A DNA stretch of 64,000 nucleotides, taken from contig NW_015622541.1 in NCBI RefSeq assembly GCF_000835495.1, positions 2,852,001 to 2,916,000 on the forward strand, in the 5' to 3' direction. How positions within the stretch are numbered: the stretch's first letter is position 1; the number at the start of each line of letters is the position of its first letter. Positions 22,124-33,800 of the stretch are shown piece after piece. The notes under the pieces are model-generated. The model was not told where the DNA came from, ran no database searches, and saw only the letters and a list, made by a program, of their open reading frames with translations. Source of the stretch: Cladophialophora immunda (Eukaryota > Ascomycota > Eurotiomycetes > Chaetothyriales > Herpotrichiellaceae). The translations under genes were made by a program, and so were the position numbers.

Positions 22124-22823
22124 CTGTCATGGTTTGTCCCAATTTTTGAAGCCTGCAAGTCGTCCATTTGGACTTCAGACACGCTTTTTCGAGGCCAAGG
22201 GCAAGGAAGCGGGATTGAAAAGTTGAGGGCACTGCTTCAAGGGGACAGGAGCGTGGTCCACAACAGTACTTCATTAACCACTCTGGAACATGACAGATGG
22301 CAGAGGCTTTTGATCTGAAGGGGAGTGAACTCGCCCACGATGACAAGAAGCTTTGCACCTCAAGGAAAAGATGTTGAGACATTGTTTTGGGGCACAACAA
22401 GGAACAAAACATGCCCACCTGTATCTGCAGCTTCAGCTCCCCAATGCGCTACGTAGTGCCGCTCACAATCTCCATCCTCGACTAGATGTAGGTGCTCTGC
22501 CAAATTCACGCCGGCATCGAGTCCTCACTTGTGCCCTTTGCTGTTGATCTCCCTTCAACATGCTGTGCGCCGAGTCTGACGAGAATTGTCGCGCAAATGG
22601 GAAATTCAGGCACGTGACTGCGCGCGTCGTGTCAAAATGCACGCGACGGCGGTGCATACGTCATGATTGGCCCAGACCGAGTCTGCACAGTTCGTTCTTT
22701 TTGTCTCCAAAGTGCAAGGGAGCCAAAGCCACCATGCTATCATCGACAATCTGGCTGTCCATCCGGTCCGCTCAAAAGACCTGAGCCATCGTGCTCCGAT
22801 CTTGACTGCTTTGCCCCTTCTCT
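22124..22823. other. Intergenic, 0.7 kb
   Basis: It holds the 3' region of the regulator and the presumed HRQ1 promoter. No gene or repeat was recognised. Confidence 0.45.
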
Positions 22824-25800
22824 ATGGCCAAATTGCAGGCTGCCACCGTTTCGCAAATACCGGTCAATCGCAAACGGAAACGCCCCGCCAAAGATCAGGG
22901 ACCACAGGAAACTGATCCTAGCCTCGTTCCCCCCATCGCGGCCACCACGAAAGTCCCCACGAAGACTCATGATGGAGGTTCCAAACCCAGAAGGTCGAAA
23001 GGCGTATCGACACCCGCACTCAGCCGAACAAGTTCGTCCTCAAGCCTGGTGGAATCAGAGGTACCATGGCCGGATCACTTCAAGTATCTATGCCAGCTGC
23101 ACCGCGCCTTGAATATCGTATACACATTTTGCTGCACCCGGAAGCATTTTGCGACCACGTGGGACAACATCAAGAGTGCGGTGGAAGGCCACATCAAGAA
23201 GCCGTTGATTGAGGATGATGTGGCGCAGGTCAAGGCCTTGTTGCCCCGAGCCATCAATTTCGCATATGTCGACGAGGAACACCTGATGGTCACACTCATG
23301 GGCGAGGAAGATGGCGTCAGAGGTGGCAGAGCCGATCATTTTCGGTCTCTGGAAGAGGATGAGAGCGCTCCACGAGACAGGTCGGAGTTGTCCAAAGAAC
23401 TTCTCCTGTTCGAGTTTGTGGATGGCGACTTGAAAAGACAGGTTGTCGATCCCAAGACGGGCCAACCCACAAAAGCGACCCAGAAGTTACGCAACGAAGA
23501 TCTCAAAATACCCGTCTTCAGTCAGAAATCGATGCTCAAACTCATCGAAAAGCGAAACGCCAAATTCACATCGGCCGTCAATGCGTTCCTCAATCAATGT
23601 GCGGAGGAGCAAACAGACCCCGTTGAAAAGATACTCCAACTAAAAATGCAATATATGCCCTACCCCTCAACTAGTCGTCCTACGACACCCGGCCCAGATG
23701 CTCGCCTGCAGAAGGCGATCCCCAAGGAGCGGAAGTCAATATCGGACATTGTGAAGGAGATTAGCGAGCTCGAATGGTATACCGGTCAGATTGTCCCAGA
23801 TGGACACCGTGTGTTCGATCCCCAGCCAGCCATCTATGGTGACCTGAATTTTCAATTGTCCCAAAACCTGGTGAATGCGCTGTACAACAGCAGAGGTATA
23901 ACTCAGCTGTACTCGCATCAAGCGGAAGCCATCAATAATCTGCATGACGGCCACCATGTAATCGTGTCTACGTCGACCAGCTCGGGAAAATCGCTGATCT
24001 ATCAGATACCAATGCTACACGAACTCGAGAAAGATCCAGAAAGTCGTGGGCTGTACATTTTCCCCACCAAGGCACTTGCTCAAGATCAGCGCAGGAGCAT
24101 GAAGGAGCTCTTGAAGTACATTCCAGGATTGGAGGAGACTGTGGTCGAGACCTTTGACGGCGACACACCCATGCGGGCACGCAACCAGATTCGGGATGAA
24201 GGCCGCATTATCTTCACGAACCCAGACATGTTACACATTACTATTCTTCCCCAGGAGAGCGGTTGGCGACAATTTCTACAAAACCTGAAATTCGTGGTCG
24301 TGGACGAGCTGCATGTGTATAACGGTTTGTTTGGTGCCCATGTGGCCTTCATTATGCGCCGGTTGCGGCGAATATGTGCTGCGGTGGGAAACCGCAAGGT
24401 GAAGTTCATTTCGTGCTCTGCAACAGTGGCCAATCCAGAAGAGCATATGAAGACCATATTTGGCGTGGAAAAAGTCAAGTTGACGGATTTTGATGGTTCT
24501 CCATCCGGCAGGAAGGAGTTTATCTGTTGGAATACACCGTACAAGGATCCCGGCGATCCCTCGTCAGGCCGTGGTGATGCATTCGCAGAGACGGCGAGGT
24601 TAATCTGCCATCTCATTCTACGGGGGGTTCGAACCATTGCGTTTTGTCGCGTACGGAAGCAATGTGAGGTCCTGCTGGCGGCAGTCAAGGCCGAATTCAC
24701 AAACCTTGAGAGACCAGAATGTGCTGCTTTGGTCATGGGCTATCGTGGAGGGTACTCAGCTCAAGACCGTCGGCGAATCGAGTCAGAGATGTTCGGTGGC
24801 AAGCTCATGGGGATAATCGCCACCACTGCTCTGGAGCTGGGGGTGGACATAGGATCCCTTGATGCGGTGGTTACGATGGGTTTCCCATACACGATTGCCA
24901 ACCTGAGACAACAGAGTGGCCGCGCGGGTCGCCGGAACAGAGATTCGCTTTCTGTTCTTGTTGGTGACTGTTTTGCTGTGGATCAACACTACATGCAGAA
25001 TCCCGACGAGATCTTCACCAAGCCTAATTGTGAACTCCAGGTCGACCTGCAGAATGAACTTGTCGTGGAAGGGCATATCCAGTGCGCTGCTTTCGAAATG
25101 CCCATCAAGGCAGACGAGGATGAGAAGTTCCTGGGCAAGATGTTGCCCGAGATATGCGCGGAACGACTGTCCTATGACCCTATGGGGTTCTACCACTGCA
25201 ACGAAAGATTCCGACCGCTGCCCTCCAGATGTGTGCCCATTAGAGATACCGAAGACAATCACTTTGCCGTGGTCGATATCACGCACGGCCGGAACGTGGT
25301 GCTTGAAGAAGTCGAGGCCTCGCGAGCCTTCTTCACTTTGTACGATGGGGGAATATTCTTGCACCAAGGTCGGACATACATCGTGAAAGAGTTCTCACCT
25401 GAACGCAAAATCGCGCGAGTTCAACTCGTCAAGGTGGAGTGGACCACGCAGCAAAGAGATTACACAGACGTGGATCCAATTGAAACTGAGCAGGTCCGTC
25501 GGGTTTCAGCGAACTCCCTGACCAAAGCATATTTCGGTCGCATCAAAGTGCACGCCGTGGTGTTCGGGTTTTTCAAAGTCGACCAGAAGGGGCGTATTCT
25601 TGACGCGGTGGCTGTGGATAACCCGCCGATCATCATCCACTCCAAGGGCCTGTGGTTGGATGTCCCCAAGTACGCGCTGCAAATCCTCAAGGATAAACGA
25701 TTGAATCTTGCGGCGGGTATTCACGCGGCAGAGCACGCATTGATGTCCCTCATGCCGCAATTTGTGGTCAGCATGCCTGGCGACGTTCGAACAGAATGCA

Positions 25801-26261
25801 AGAACGCGCTGAAGGAATTCGCAAAGAAGGAGACTCAGCGGAAGAGGCCTGCCAGGCTGACCTTTTACGATGCAAAGGGCGGGCCCGCCGGCTCCGGAAT
25901 AGCGGCAAAGGCATTTGAATTCATCGACATCCTGCTCGAACGCGCCGTTGCAAGGGTTGCGGCGTGCCACTGCCTCGAGGGCTGTACGGAATGTATCTGC
26001 GACGAGAGATGCAAGGAGAAGAACATGGTCATGAGCAAAGCCGGTGCAGAAGTGATTCTGAAGTCTCTCCTGGGCATGGAAATCGACATTGATGCCCTGC
26101 CTGAGGGCGAGGAGGAGCGAGTTCCAGCCGGGGTGGAGACCGTGGTGTTTGCCACTGAGGTGATGGGTAGGGATGGGAGGAGGGTGCTTGAGAAGAACTT
26201 CATCAAGAGAGAAAAGAGTGATGACGACGCTATTATCATCAAGGATGAGCCCGAGGATTGA
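22824..26261 (+). CDS. HRQ1: Hrq1-type RecQ4-like 3'-5' DNA helicase
   Basis: A single-exon frame of 1,145 residues. Two RecA-like domains are clear: motif I TSTSSGKSLIYQIP (about residue 385), motif Ia YIFPTKALAQDQ, motif II VVDELH (DEAH-type, in YNGLFGAH context), motif III SCSATVANPEE, then domain 2 with FCRVRKQCE, ATTALELGVDIG and QQSGRAGRR (motif VI). The C-terminal third carries a four-Cys cluster (CHCLEGCTECICDERC, about residues 1050-1065) followed by KAGAEVILKSLLG, as in the MrfA/YprA-Hrq1 group. Hrq1 unwinds DNA and acts in interstrand crosslink repair and telomere maintenance in yeast. The N-terminus is basic, with a likely nuclear signal (NRKRKRPAK). Length and motif order are normal for the family. 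Confidence 0.95.
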   Translation: MAKLQAATVSQIPVNRKRKRPAKDQGPQETDPSLVPPIAATTKVPTKTHDGGSKPRRSKGVSTPALSRTSSSSSLVESEVPWPDHFKYLCQLHRALNIVYTFCCTRKHFATTWDNIKSAVEGHIKKPLIEDDVAQVKALLPRAINFAYVDEEHLMVTLMGEEDGVRGGRADHFRSLEEDESAPRDRSELSKELLLFEFVDGDLKRQVVDPKTGQPTKATQKLRNEDLKIPVFSQKSMLKLIEKRNAKFTSAVNAFLNQCAEEQTDPVEKILQLKMQYMPYPSTSRPTTPGPDARLQKAIPKERKSISDIVKEISELEWYTGQIVPDGHRVFDPQPAIYGDLNFQLSQNLVNALYNSRGITQLYSHQAEAINNLHDGHHVIVSTSTSSGKSLIYQIPMLHELEKDPESRGLYIFPTKALAQDQRRSMKELLKYIPGLEETVVETFDGDTPMRARNQIRDEGRIIFTNPDMLHITILPQESGWRQFLQNLKFVVVDELHVYNGLFGAHVAFIMRRLRRICAAVGNRKVKFISCSATVANPEEHMKTIFGVEKVKLTDFDGSPSGRKEFICWNTPYKDPGDPSSGRGDAFAETARLICHLILRGVRTIAFCRVRKQCEVLLAAVKAEFTNLERPECAALVMGYRGGYSAQDRRRIESEMFGGKLMGIIATTALELGVDIGSLDAVVTMGFPYTIANLRQQSGRAGRRNRDSLSVLVGDCFAVDQHYMQNPDEIFTKPNCELQVDLQNELVVEGHIQCAAFEMPIKADEDEKFLGKMLPEICAERLSYDPMGFYHCNERFRPLPSRCVPIRDTEDNHFAVVDITHGRNVVLEEVEASRAFFTLYDGGIFLHQGRTYIVKEFSPERKIARVQLVKVEWTTQQRDYTDVDPIETEQVRRVSANSLTKAYFGRIKVHAVVFGFFKVDQKGRILDAVAVDNPPIIIHSKGLWLDVPKYALQILKDKRLNLAAGIHAAEHALMSLMPQFVVSMPGDVRTECKNALKEFAKKETQRKRPARLTFYDAKGGPAGSGIAAKAFEFIDILLERAVARVAACHCLEGCTECICDERCKEKNMVMSKAGAEVILKSLLGMEIDIDALPEGEEERVPAGVETVVFATEVMGRDGRRVLEKNFIKREKSDDDAIIIKDEPED

Positions 26262-26385
26262 CGTTCGTGACTCGAGTCTTGTGTATGGTATATGAATGAT
26301 CATGACGACGCTTTTAAGGTTACAACGAACCAATGAATCAGGGGGTCAATGGCTCCAATTGTGTCCTCCAAATTTATCAGTCTAT

Positions 26386-27779
26386 TTATCTATTTGGCGC
26401 AGGGGTGGGAGCATCCAAGCCCCTCGTCGCGTGTCTGACAAACGCCTCGGCCTCTCTCCTCACGCTGGCGATATTGATCGCCCCGGTCCCGTACGCCCTC
26501 GCCACGGCGGCCTGCACCTCTTCATCCTCGTACAGGCTGTCGTCGTTGTCGTCCACGGAGGTGCCGGCGCCGCCGCCGCCAGGTTCGGTCGAGCCCTCCA
26601 CGGCGACCACGGCGCGCCAGTACGCGTCGTCGCGGTCCTTGAGGGCCGGGTTCCGCACCACGGCGTTGCGCGCGATCGAGTACGCCCGCAGGTTCGTCGC
26701 GGCCATCTGCAGCGCCAGGTTGGCCTGCGTGAGCAGCTCGTCGGTGCGGCGCCGCGCCAGTTCCGGGTCCGCAGCTGGGCCGGAAGAGGAGGTCGGGAAC
26801 AGGTAGAACCGCCCCGTCGCGGAGGCGTAGATGCAGAGCGCCACCAGCGCGTCGAACGCGCACAGGCTCAGGTACCGCGCCGTGCGGGCGACCCAGAACG
26901 TCCCCGCCGGCGCGGTTGTGCTGGTCGCCACGGCCGGCGCGTACGTCGATGTCAGGAACAGGTCGGTGCCGGCGAGGGCGAGGGCGCCGAGGATCGCCCC
27001 GCGCCGCCACGTCGAGGCCTCGTACCCCGCCACCGTCTCCGAGGTCGCGAGCCCCAGGCACAGGATGTGGAGGAGGTGCGGGAGCACGGTGTTGGTCGGC
27101 AGGTGGTACAGCAGGTACGAGAACGGGTCGTCCGGGTGGCAGAACAGGCAGTCGCGGAGCGTCGAGGGCCCGAACCGGAGGTACAGTTGACGGAGGCTGT
27201 CGATGTATTGTGTTGGTTAGATTCATCACGTCATAGCCAACATAGACTGGGGAGGGGACCACGTACGCTGGAGAAGTCAACTTGGCCCTCAAGGCCTCGT
27301 CGGCGGCCGAGAGGACCCTGTTCTCGCGCAACAGCGCCAGCCGCTCAAAGAGCACGTCCGTGGGGATCGACAGCCGTGACTGTGTGGCCACGAACACATT
27401 GTGGTCCGCGACGTCGCCCTTCAGGGGCCACGACGCGTAGAGGAAGACGCAGATCGAGGCGAACAGCGCGTTCACCCCGCGGCTGGTCCGTTTGGGGAGC
27501 GGGCGAGGCGGCGGCCTGGTGCGGTACGCGGTCTTCAGGGCGCCGTAGTAGTTGATCGCTCGCGGGAGGACGAACGTGAAGAGGAGAGGCCAGAATGGCT
27601 TGATGCTTTTGGTTGGAATCCCCAATCGAAATGTTACTCATTTTGTACCCTTTCTCTTCCAGGCTCTGTGGTGCGACTGAACCTTCTCATTCGAGGGAGC
27701 AATTGGGGGATGAAGGGGATGAATGGTGTAAGATCGGGAGGCGTTGGGGGGAATCGACTTACCTGGTCCACAGCGTCAT
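26386..27779 (-). CDS. Conserved fungal multi-pass membrane protein, GC-rich gene
   Basis: Three exons, 27763-27779 (17 nt), 27267-27605 and 26386-27196, give 388 residues. Both introns have GT-AG ends, the second with a CTAAC branch site. The product begins MTLWTSIKPFWPL. Hydrophobic segments occur near the N-terminus (FTFVLPRAINYYG), around LFASICVFLYASW, in HLLHILCLGLAT and in AILGALALAGTDLFL and LSLCAFDALVALCIYAS. The segment SLRQLYLRFGPSTLRDCLFCHPDD contains a CxxC-like pair. The C-terminal 100 residues are hydrophilic, with an acidic loop. I do not recognise the family beyond a conserved ascomycete membrane protein; an organelle membrane location is possible. The coding sequence is strikingly more GC-rich than its neighbours. 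Confidence 0.75.
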
Positions 27780-28507
27780 TGCTCCGAGAATGAACGGTCA
27801 AGCGTCACATTAGGAGAAAACAGAAACTGAGGCAGAGATTGAAAGTCTTTGTCGAGTTCTATCAACTGACTGTCTAGTGGGTTGGTATCTAGGGGTTTCG
27901 CTCTGTGAGGATGTCATGAAACTTCATTATTCGAGGTCAACCAGGGTGCGGGAAAAATAATACTCCGAGAACCGACGAGGCTGTGACATAGCATTGCAGC
28001 CTCGCAGGCCGACCAATCGTTTTTACCATATATCGAGGCACATGAAAGCCTTGCACATGCGTTCAACAGCCCAGAATTAGGCGGAAAGGAGAACAGACAG
28101 CATGACACGTTTGCCCTTTGAAGAAACAGCGTGATATACTACCGCCCTATCTGGGCATGAGCCACCGCGCATCCACCGGCGGACCACGAGGCAGCAAGCC
28201 AAGAGGCTCCCTTCTTTACGTTACGCCTTGGAGTCAGTATACGCCAGAATGCGACTAGACACGTAACAAATAGCACAGTAGACACGCCAAGTATATCTTT
28301 GCTTGGTTAGATGATGGGCGCTGGACAAGATGTGGGAGCCGCTGCCAAACTGCACAGGCAACTCCAGATTCCAAACACTCCTCGCAAAATGCGTCTCGCA
28401 CAAACTCCTCGCTAAGCCTTTCAAGTCGTCATGAGCGTGGGAAGGAGCTCTTGTGGCGTTATCCAATTGCAGATCCAAGCAGCTCTTCTACCCAGCTTCA
28501 GACTGGG
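27780..28507. other. Intergenic, 0.7 kb
   Basis: It holds the presumed promoter of the GC-rich membrane-protein gene and the 3' region of the SERF gene. No gene was recognised; base composition returns abruptly to the local average. Confidence 0.4.
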
Positions 28508-28851
28508 TCATTTACTCTTTGCATTGGCTGGCCCCGAATCGGACTTCTTGGCTTCCGCTGTCACGCGTGTCAGTAGACAGCCCCATGTATGCAGACTGCA
28601 GTGGCGTTGCGATCCCACCTTTTGCTTGTTTCTCCCGCATGATGGCCGCTTGCGCTTCTTTCGTCCGCTGAAACTCGGTGCCGGACTGCGTATTCTTCTT
28701 TTTCTGCGGCCGAACCCACGTTAGTCTAGTTCTGTAGCACTATTGCAACTGTCGAAAGGCGCAAATCTGAGGGTGAGGCGCTTCGAACCTGTCCAGCCTG
28801 ATCCTTGAGATTCTTCTCGCGAGCCTTTTCTCTCTGATTCCCTCGAGTCAT
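28508..28851 (-). CDS. SERF/4F5-family small basic protein
   Basis: Three small exons, 28789-28851, 28619-28703 and 28508-28557, join to 65 codons plus stop (198 nt). The start MTRGNQREKAREKN is the diagnostic N-terminus of the SERF (4F5) family. It continues with KKKNTQSG, EFQRTKEAQAAIMREKQAK and a Lys/Ala-rich tail ending SKSK. The first intron has a GACTAAC branch site and the second ends in GTGACAG. SERF proteins are small, highly charged and disordered; in animals they modify amyloid aggregation and bind nucleic acids. The exons are too short to stand out as open frames, so the gene is easily missed. The start, splice phases and stop all agree. Confidence 0.88.
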
Positions 28852-29920
28852 GGCTGCGAAAGGTTGGGGACGGTCGAGTCTCCGGTTCGCGGGATGGCGG
28901 GGGTTCGAGAAATGGAAGTCGTTGAGGTGTTGCTAAGTATCAGCGAGGAGTATGAGGAGCAGGAAGACAAAGAGAAAAAAACAGGTGGTGAGGGCCTGAG
29001 GCGTGAGATGAGCCTCGCGGAGAGCCGCAGTTTCTCGGCAAAAAGAAATCGCGCACCGATGCAGCCTTGGCCCGACAAGGCTGTGTCTTTGCCTTCTCTC
29101 ATACCTTCATCTTCTTCACTAACGCGTCAATCTCTTGAACTCACGCTGATGATCATCTCTGTTGTCAACAATTGAGCAGCCGTCTGATCATCGACAGACT
29201 GCTCCCCCAGAATGCGGCATAAGGCTGTGGCAATACCTGAAATGCGCCCGGCGTCAAGGGCCGCAAAAAAGGAAACGGGCCCTCAAGCGCGTTTCAGATT
29301 CTGCCAACCCTTGACCAGCATTCAACCACAGCCACTCTTTCACCTCTCCTCTCCCCGGCCTGAGGAAGACATGGAATCTGCAGCAGCTGCATGATTTTGG
29401 ACCGAATTGGGCATCACTTGACTCGATCTCTCGGGACAATGCCACAGGTGAGAGGGCCTTCGTTTCTGAAACTGGGTTTGAAGACTTCTCAGACGGTACA
29501 CACCATCTGACCAATAGACACGTCTTTCCCGTGAGTGTCGCATCTCAGATACTACAGCTTCATCTCGCGCTCGCGCTTATGACGGTGGTGACTCTGAGAC
29601 TTTCTCTCTCCGAGATCAATGGGTTGAAGATCAAAAAGGCCCGTTAAAGAATGCTGCCGCTACCTCCTCTGATGTTGGCCACCACTCGTCTCTTTCCATG
29701 TACATTCACTTCTATTGATGCTCCGGCTACTCAATAGCCTGCTGTCATCCTATTGTTCTATTCATCCCAGCGTTCGAGCCAGTTAATTGCGCCTACAAAT
29801 ATTCTTTCCAATCCAAGTCCTGAACCCTTTCGTGATACCCAGTCCTGGCAATAATCATCATTTTCCCCCAAAATCTACACCAAGGATTTCAACCGACTTA
29901 ATCAAGATCCAATCCGCAAC
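28852..29920. promoter_or_regulatory. Divergent promoter region SERF / membrane protein
   Basis: About 1.07 kb between two divergent starts. It contains CT-rich tracts (around 29340 and 29670-29800) and short open frames without recognisable motifs. Confidence 0.4.
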
Positions 29921-30868
29921 ATGCGCTTCTTTGGCAAAACCCTGGCCGGCGCCGGTTACGTCGTGCTCAACATCATCCGAGTTATGAACATAATTGCCCT
30001 TTTGGCCGTCATAGCGGCGAGTTCGGTCATGCTGGTCAAGACCTTCATAGTGTCAAAATTTTTCTTTTTCGACGCCTGCGAGCACGTTCTTCGGGTCGTC
30101 ATGAGTGGTATGTGCCCGCATTGTGAAGGGGCGGATGGGATGTGGTGCTAAGAGATTCCAGGATTCCTCATCCTCACCGAGCTCTCTCTCTTCAAGTCCT
30201 ACTTCTCCAAGAATTGGCCTCTTTTCAGCACCCGCTCGAGTTTTGTCATGCTCGGCCTTGCCATGATCTTCCTTGGGAACAGTCTTCTTGGGAACCTCAA
30301 CAAACACGCCACCAGTCAAGAAAGCCTGGGTCTGCCATTCTGGCGGCTTGTGATTGCCGCGGGGATCATTGTGTTTGTGATGGGCTTTATCAATCTCTTT
30401 GCAGTAAGTGGACTGGCTTCAAGGAATCACAGAAGTCGATGATCCTAACGCATGTTGATGCAGAGCTATGTTTTCAGAGATACCAAGGCGCATCTCACGG
30501 CTCGACAGGTGCGGTCGCATGGGGCGGTCGCATCACACAAAGCAGACGTGGAAGCGTCGACTCCGAAACCGCCGAGTCGGAAAAGTCACTATCGGTCGTT
30601 CTTCCTGGGCAAACGAGATTCCCTGCCCTCATACTATTCTCGCAAGAATACGGAGCGCGCCAACATGGCCGAGACACCCAAGATGCATCTGGCCATTTCC
30701 AGTCCCTTCCCACAGAACCAGCCCCTGACTCGCGCCGCCCAGAGTCCCGGTGCAGCCAGTTCCAAGTACAGCCAAAGTCCCAAGAGTGAGCGATATGCTA
30801 TGAGCCCTGAAGTCAACCGGCCGGATTTGGCGCATCATCCCGCTATGACACAAGGCCATGCTATCTGA
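29921..30868 (+). CDS. Fungal four-helix membrane protein
   Basis: Exons 29921-30107, 30162-30403 and 30464-30868 give 277 residues. The introns are short (54 and 60 nt), the second with a CCTAACG branch site. Four hydrophobic segments are evident: GYVVLNIIRVMNIIALLAVI, a second around VMLVKTFIVSKFFFF, SFVMLGLAMIFLGNSLLG and LVIAAGIIVFVMGFINLFA. The C-terminal 130 residues are hydrophilic, basic and Ser/Pro-rich (SRKSHYRSFFLGKRDSLPSYYSRK). The layout matches a conserved family of uncharacterised ascomycete membrane proteins; I do not know its function. A role at the plasma or an organelle membrane, with a regulated cytoplasmic tail, is only a guess. Confidence 0.8.
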
Positions 30869-33800
30869 GAAGGCTTGCACAGCGAAGGAGGTGAGAACGG
30901 GGATCAGAGCATATTTGAGATGTAAAGATGGAATACGATGATCGTATCGATTGATCTCCACATCATTTACACTCTCGAGTCCTCCAGCACGGACGAGAGG
31001 GACCAACAATCAAGGCCGTGCATGTTTTGCTATTTTTGATTCTTGCAGCAGATACCCAGACCCAGGCGGCAAGAAATAATCAGACAGTGATGAGTTACGA
31101 AACACCGATCAATCCATGCATTGGTCAACCCGTTCTTGATGTCTTCTCCCACCCAGCAGCGGCCAGCCCGGCTGCCTGTCTGTTTGCACAAGCCTCGTTA
31201 TTGCTGAGAGGCCCAGGGAGTCTGTCAGTTGTGGTCCATGGAGTTAGTCAGACGGAGAACAAAGCCGTGAAACCGTCGGGCACTGGCAGTCGGGGAACTT
31301 GCGCCCCTAGGCCTCGAATCGTCTCTCTTTGGGCGTGCGTGTTGTAATATCTGTCGTTGACTCAGACGGGCTCGACCCGATCCCCCTGCCCCTCTTCTTG
31401 TCCTCCATCTTCGCAATTTGCCACACGCTTTCTCTGGCCTTGTCCCGTCTCCCCCATCTTCCCCTCCTCCCTGCCCACCGTAACTAAGGTCCTCTCTCCT
31501 ATCCCGTGCCATCTTGGAAGGGCTACTCCCTAAGCTTGCATGCATGAAGAATGGCCCTTGAGGAGCTCTCCAACTCCACCCCCTTCGCCTCCTATGGGCC
31601 GCTCGTTCTTGGTACAACTCCTGGCCCCCTCTCTACCTACGCCCGGGTTGTACGCCCCCATGCACCAAGTCATGTACCTCTCCAGATCAGGACATCTGGC
31701 TACCCAGCAAGGCAGTCTGAGCTCGATTTCATGTTCCAGCAATGCGAAATCGCCACTCAGGTGGGGTATCGGCCTCGGTCAAGCTTTTGTTGCTTGCAGG
31801 CCATCCCATGCATTGGGCTGGACAAGTTACAAGGTACAAGTCAGAAGTACCCAGTCTCGGCCAGGGGGGGGGTTGTGGCGAATGAGGTGCCACGCCTCCG
31901 CGCTTCTCTGGCAGGGAAGAGGGTGAGTAAAAGCGAACAGCAATACATGTTGTGGGTGTTTTCTTCTATCGACCTACAGTACTGACGAGATCTTTCAAGG
32001 AATTCACCCTGCGAGAGGAAATCAATCTCCCACGGACAGCGCAGACGAGGAACGGAGGATCCAACCCAGCAGCCGAGCCCTTCTTCGACAGTGTCCCCCC
32101 ACGAACCAAGTCCTGATGACCCCGCAGACGCGTTCAGCTGGCCCAGCTGCCCAGGGTGAACGCTGCGAGGCAGGCAGATACGGGCGATAGAGGGAGAGAG
32201 GAAGAGCAGCAAGGCCTAGACAGCTGGCAGACACAAAGCGACGGACATGTTCGAGGTCCAGCTGCCAGGTCCAGCTCCATATCCACCGAGGCACCTCTGG
32301 CGTTCTTGTCGCCCCAATAATCACGCTCCACGGCCTCGTTAAGATCCACAAAAGGTACGTACCACCTGCAAGAGGAACAGCGTGCAGCTCGCGGGCAAGA
32401 GAACCCACTCCTACACCCCCTCGCTCGCCTCTCCCCCAGTCCATCACATTCCCATCCCCTCTGTCTCTGATTCAGCTTCCTGCACGGCCTCCCACGCTTT
32501 TCGTTCGACCCATTCACCATAACCTTTCTTTAGCACTTTCTTGAGGGGGTGGGTGTTGGTCTTGTCCTCTTTATTGGGTTGACGCAGAAGCAGAGAGTCT
32601 TCCTCCTCCTCCCCTCCATCTTTGCCTCTCTATCAGCCACCAAACCCCTCCATGGCCGCCACCACCACCACCACCACTACCGCCTTCACAAAACTACGGC
32701 TCGACCCTCCTCTCCCTCCCTCATCCCGCCTCAGAGAGCCGCATCAGCTTGCCTCTTTGCGGGTTTCCGGCTCGTTCTGCCCTTGACATGTGAAGAGGAG
32801 GGAAGACACAGGCCACACATCCCGTCCTTGGTATTTGCCGTCCCTGGAGTCCCTCTAAATGGTATCATAACATGTACCTCGTACTCCGTATCCGTTCCGC
32901 CATTGGGAGGGCAGCCCAGTCATGACCATCCACCAACGATTTTGCCACTCGTCCCCTCCCTCCCATTCCTTCCTTCAGAAGGGGGCTTGGACCTAGACTA
33001 TGACTAGTCACGCACCCACTCGTACTCGCTTTGGGACTGTTCGCCACCACCACACAACAAAAAGTGTGTACTTTCTTTCTGATCGCCTGCACACTTACCT
33101 TGGACCTGAGGACCATTCCTTGTTCATCACTTCTCCTACAACGATGGCTCGTGCCGTACACACTCGGGGGAACTGTATAGTTCTGCACGACGGGTTGTTG
33201 TTCCATGTACATACTGCGACAGCTGGAACTTGCAATCTACGCAATTCATCACCCCTCACCAGCACATAACCTTTACCGGAAACAAGTTCCCCCCCAAACC
33301 TCCCCCCTAAGGATCCAGGTCTTTCTTCTGCCCGCCACCCACCCCTTTGGATTCTGGGCCTTCATGTCTCGAACAACTCAAGTTACCCGCTAAACAACCC
33401 AACCCAAGTACCTCTGAATGGTAGCAGCTGGCGAGGATTTTGTTTTCCTTTTGGCAGAGTGGGAGTCGGCCAATGTGATTGAATGGATACCTACTGAGGT
33501 AAGATAGGTATCTAGTAAGACTAAGTAATGTAGAGTGAGAGAGGGCAGACTGTTCTGCGTACCGAGCACATTCTACTCGTCCATTTCCGAGTGCCTCTGC
33601 CGGGGCGCGTAGTCCCCTAGGCCGCAGTCTGGTCTGCTGGGGAGAAAGAGCCGCATCCTCCACCAACATCCCCCTCCCATCATTCGGCTTTAATTCCTGC
33701 TACCCTCGCGATTCTGTTCGTGTACGAAGACGTGAGACATTCAAATCTCGTGGCCGCTGTGGTCTCGCATGTTACCCGAGATGATTCCTGTTGCTGGTAG

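Noticed and set aside
25506..26333. 275-codon reverse frame
   Set aside because: Antisense to the C-terminal part of HRQ1; no motifs.
26296..27555. 419-codon forward frame opposite the GC-rich membrane protein
   Set aside because: A stop-poor antisense frame caused by high GC; Arg/Gly-rich with no domain, while the reverse strand gives a spliced, membrane-type protein.
26522..27625. 367-codon reverse frame reading through intron 2 of the GC-rich gene
   Set aside because: After the intron it becomes low-complexity Arg/Pro/Gly; splicing restores a hydrophobic, conserved-looking frame.
32549..33007. 152-codon forward frame
   Set aside because: Low-complexity His/Pro/Ser content from a CT-rich, CCA-repeat region; no conserved pattern.
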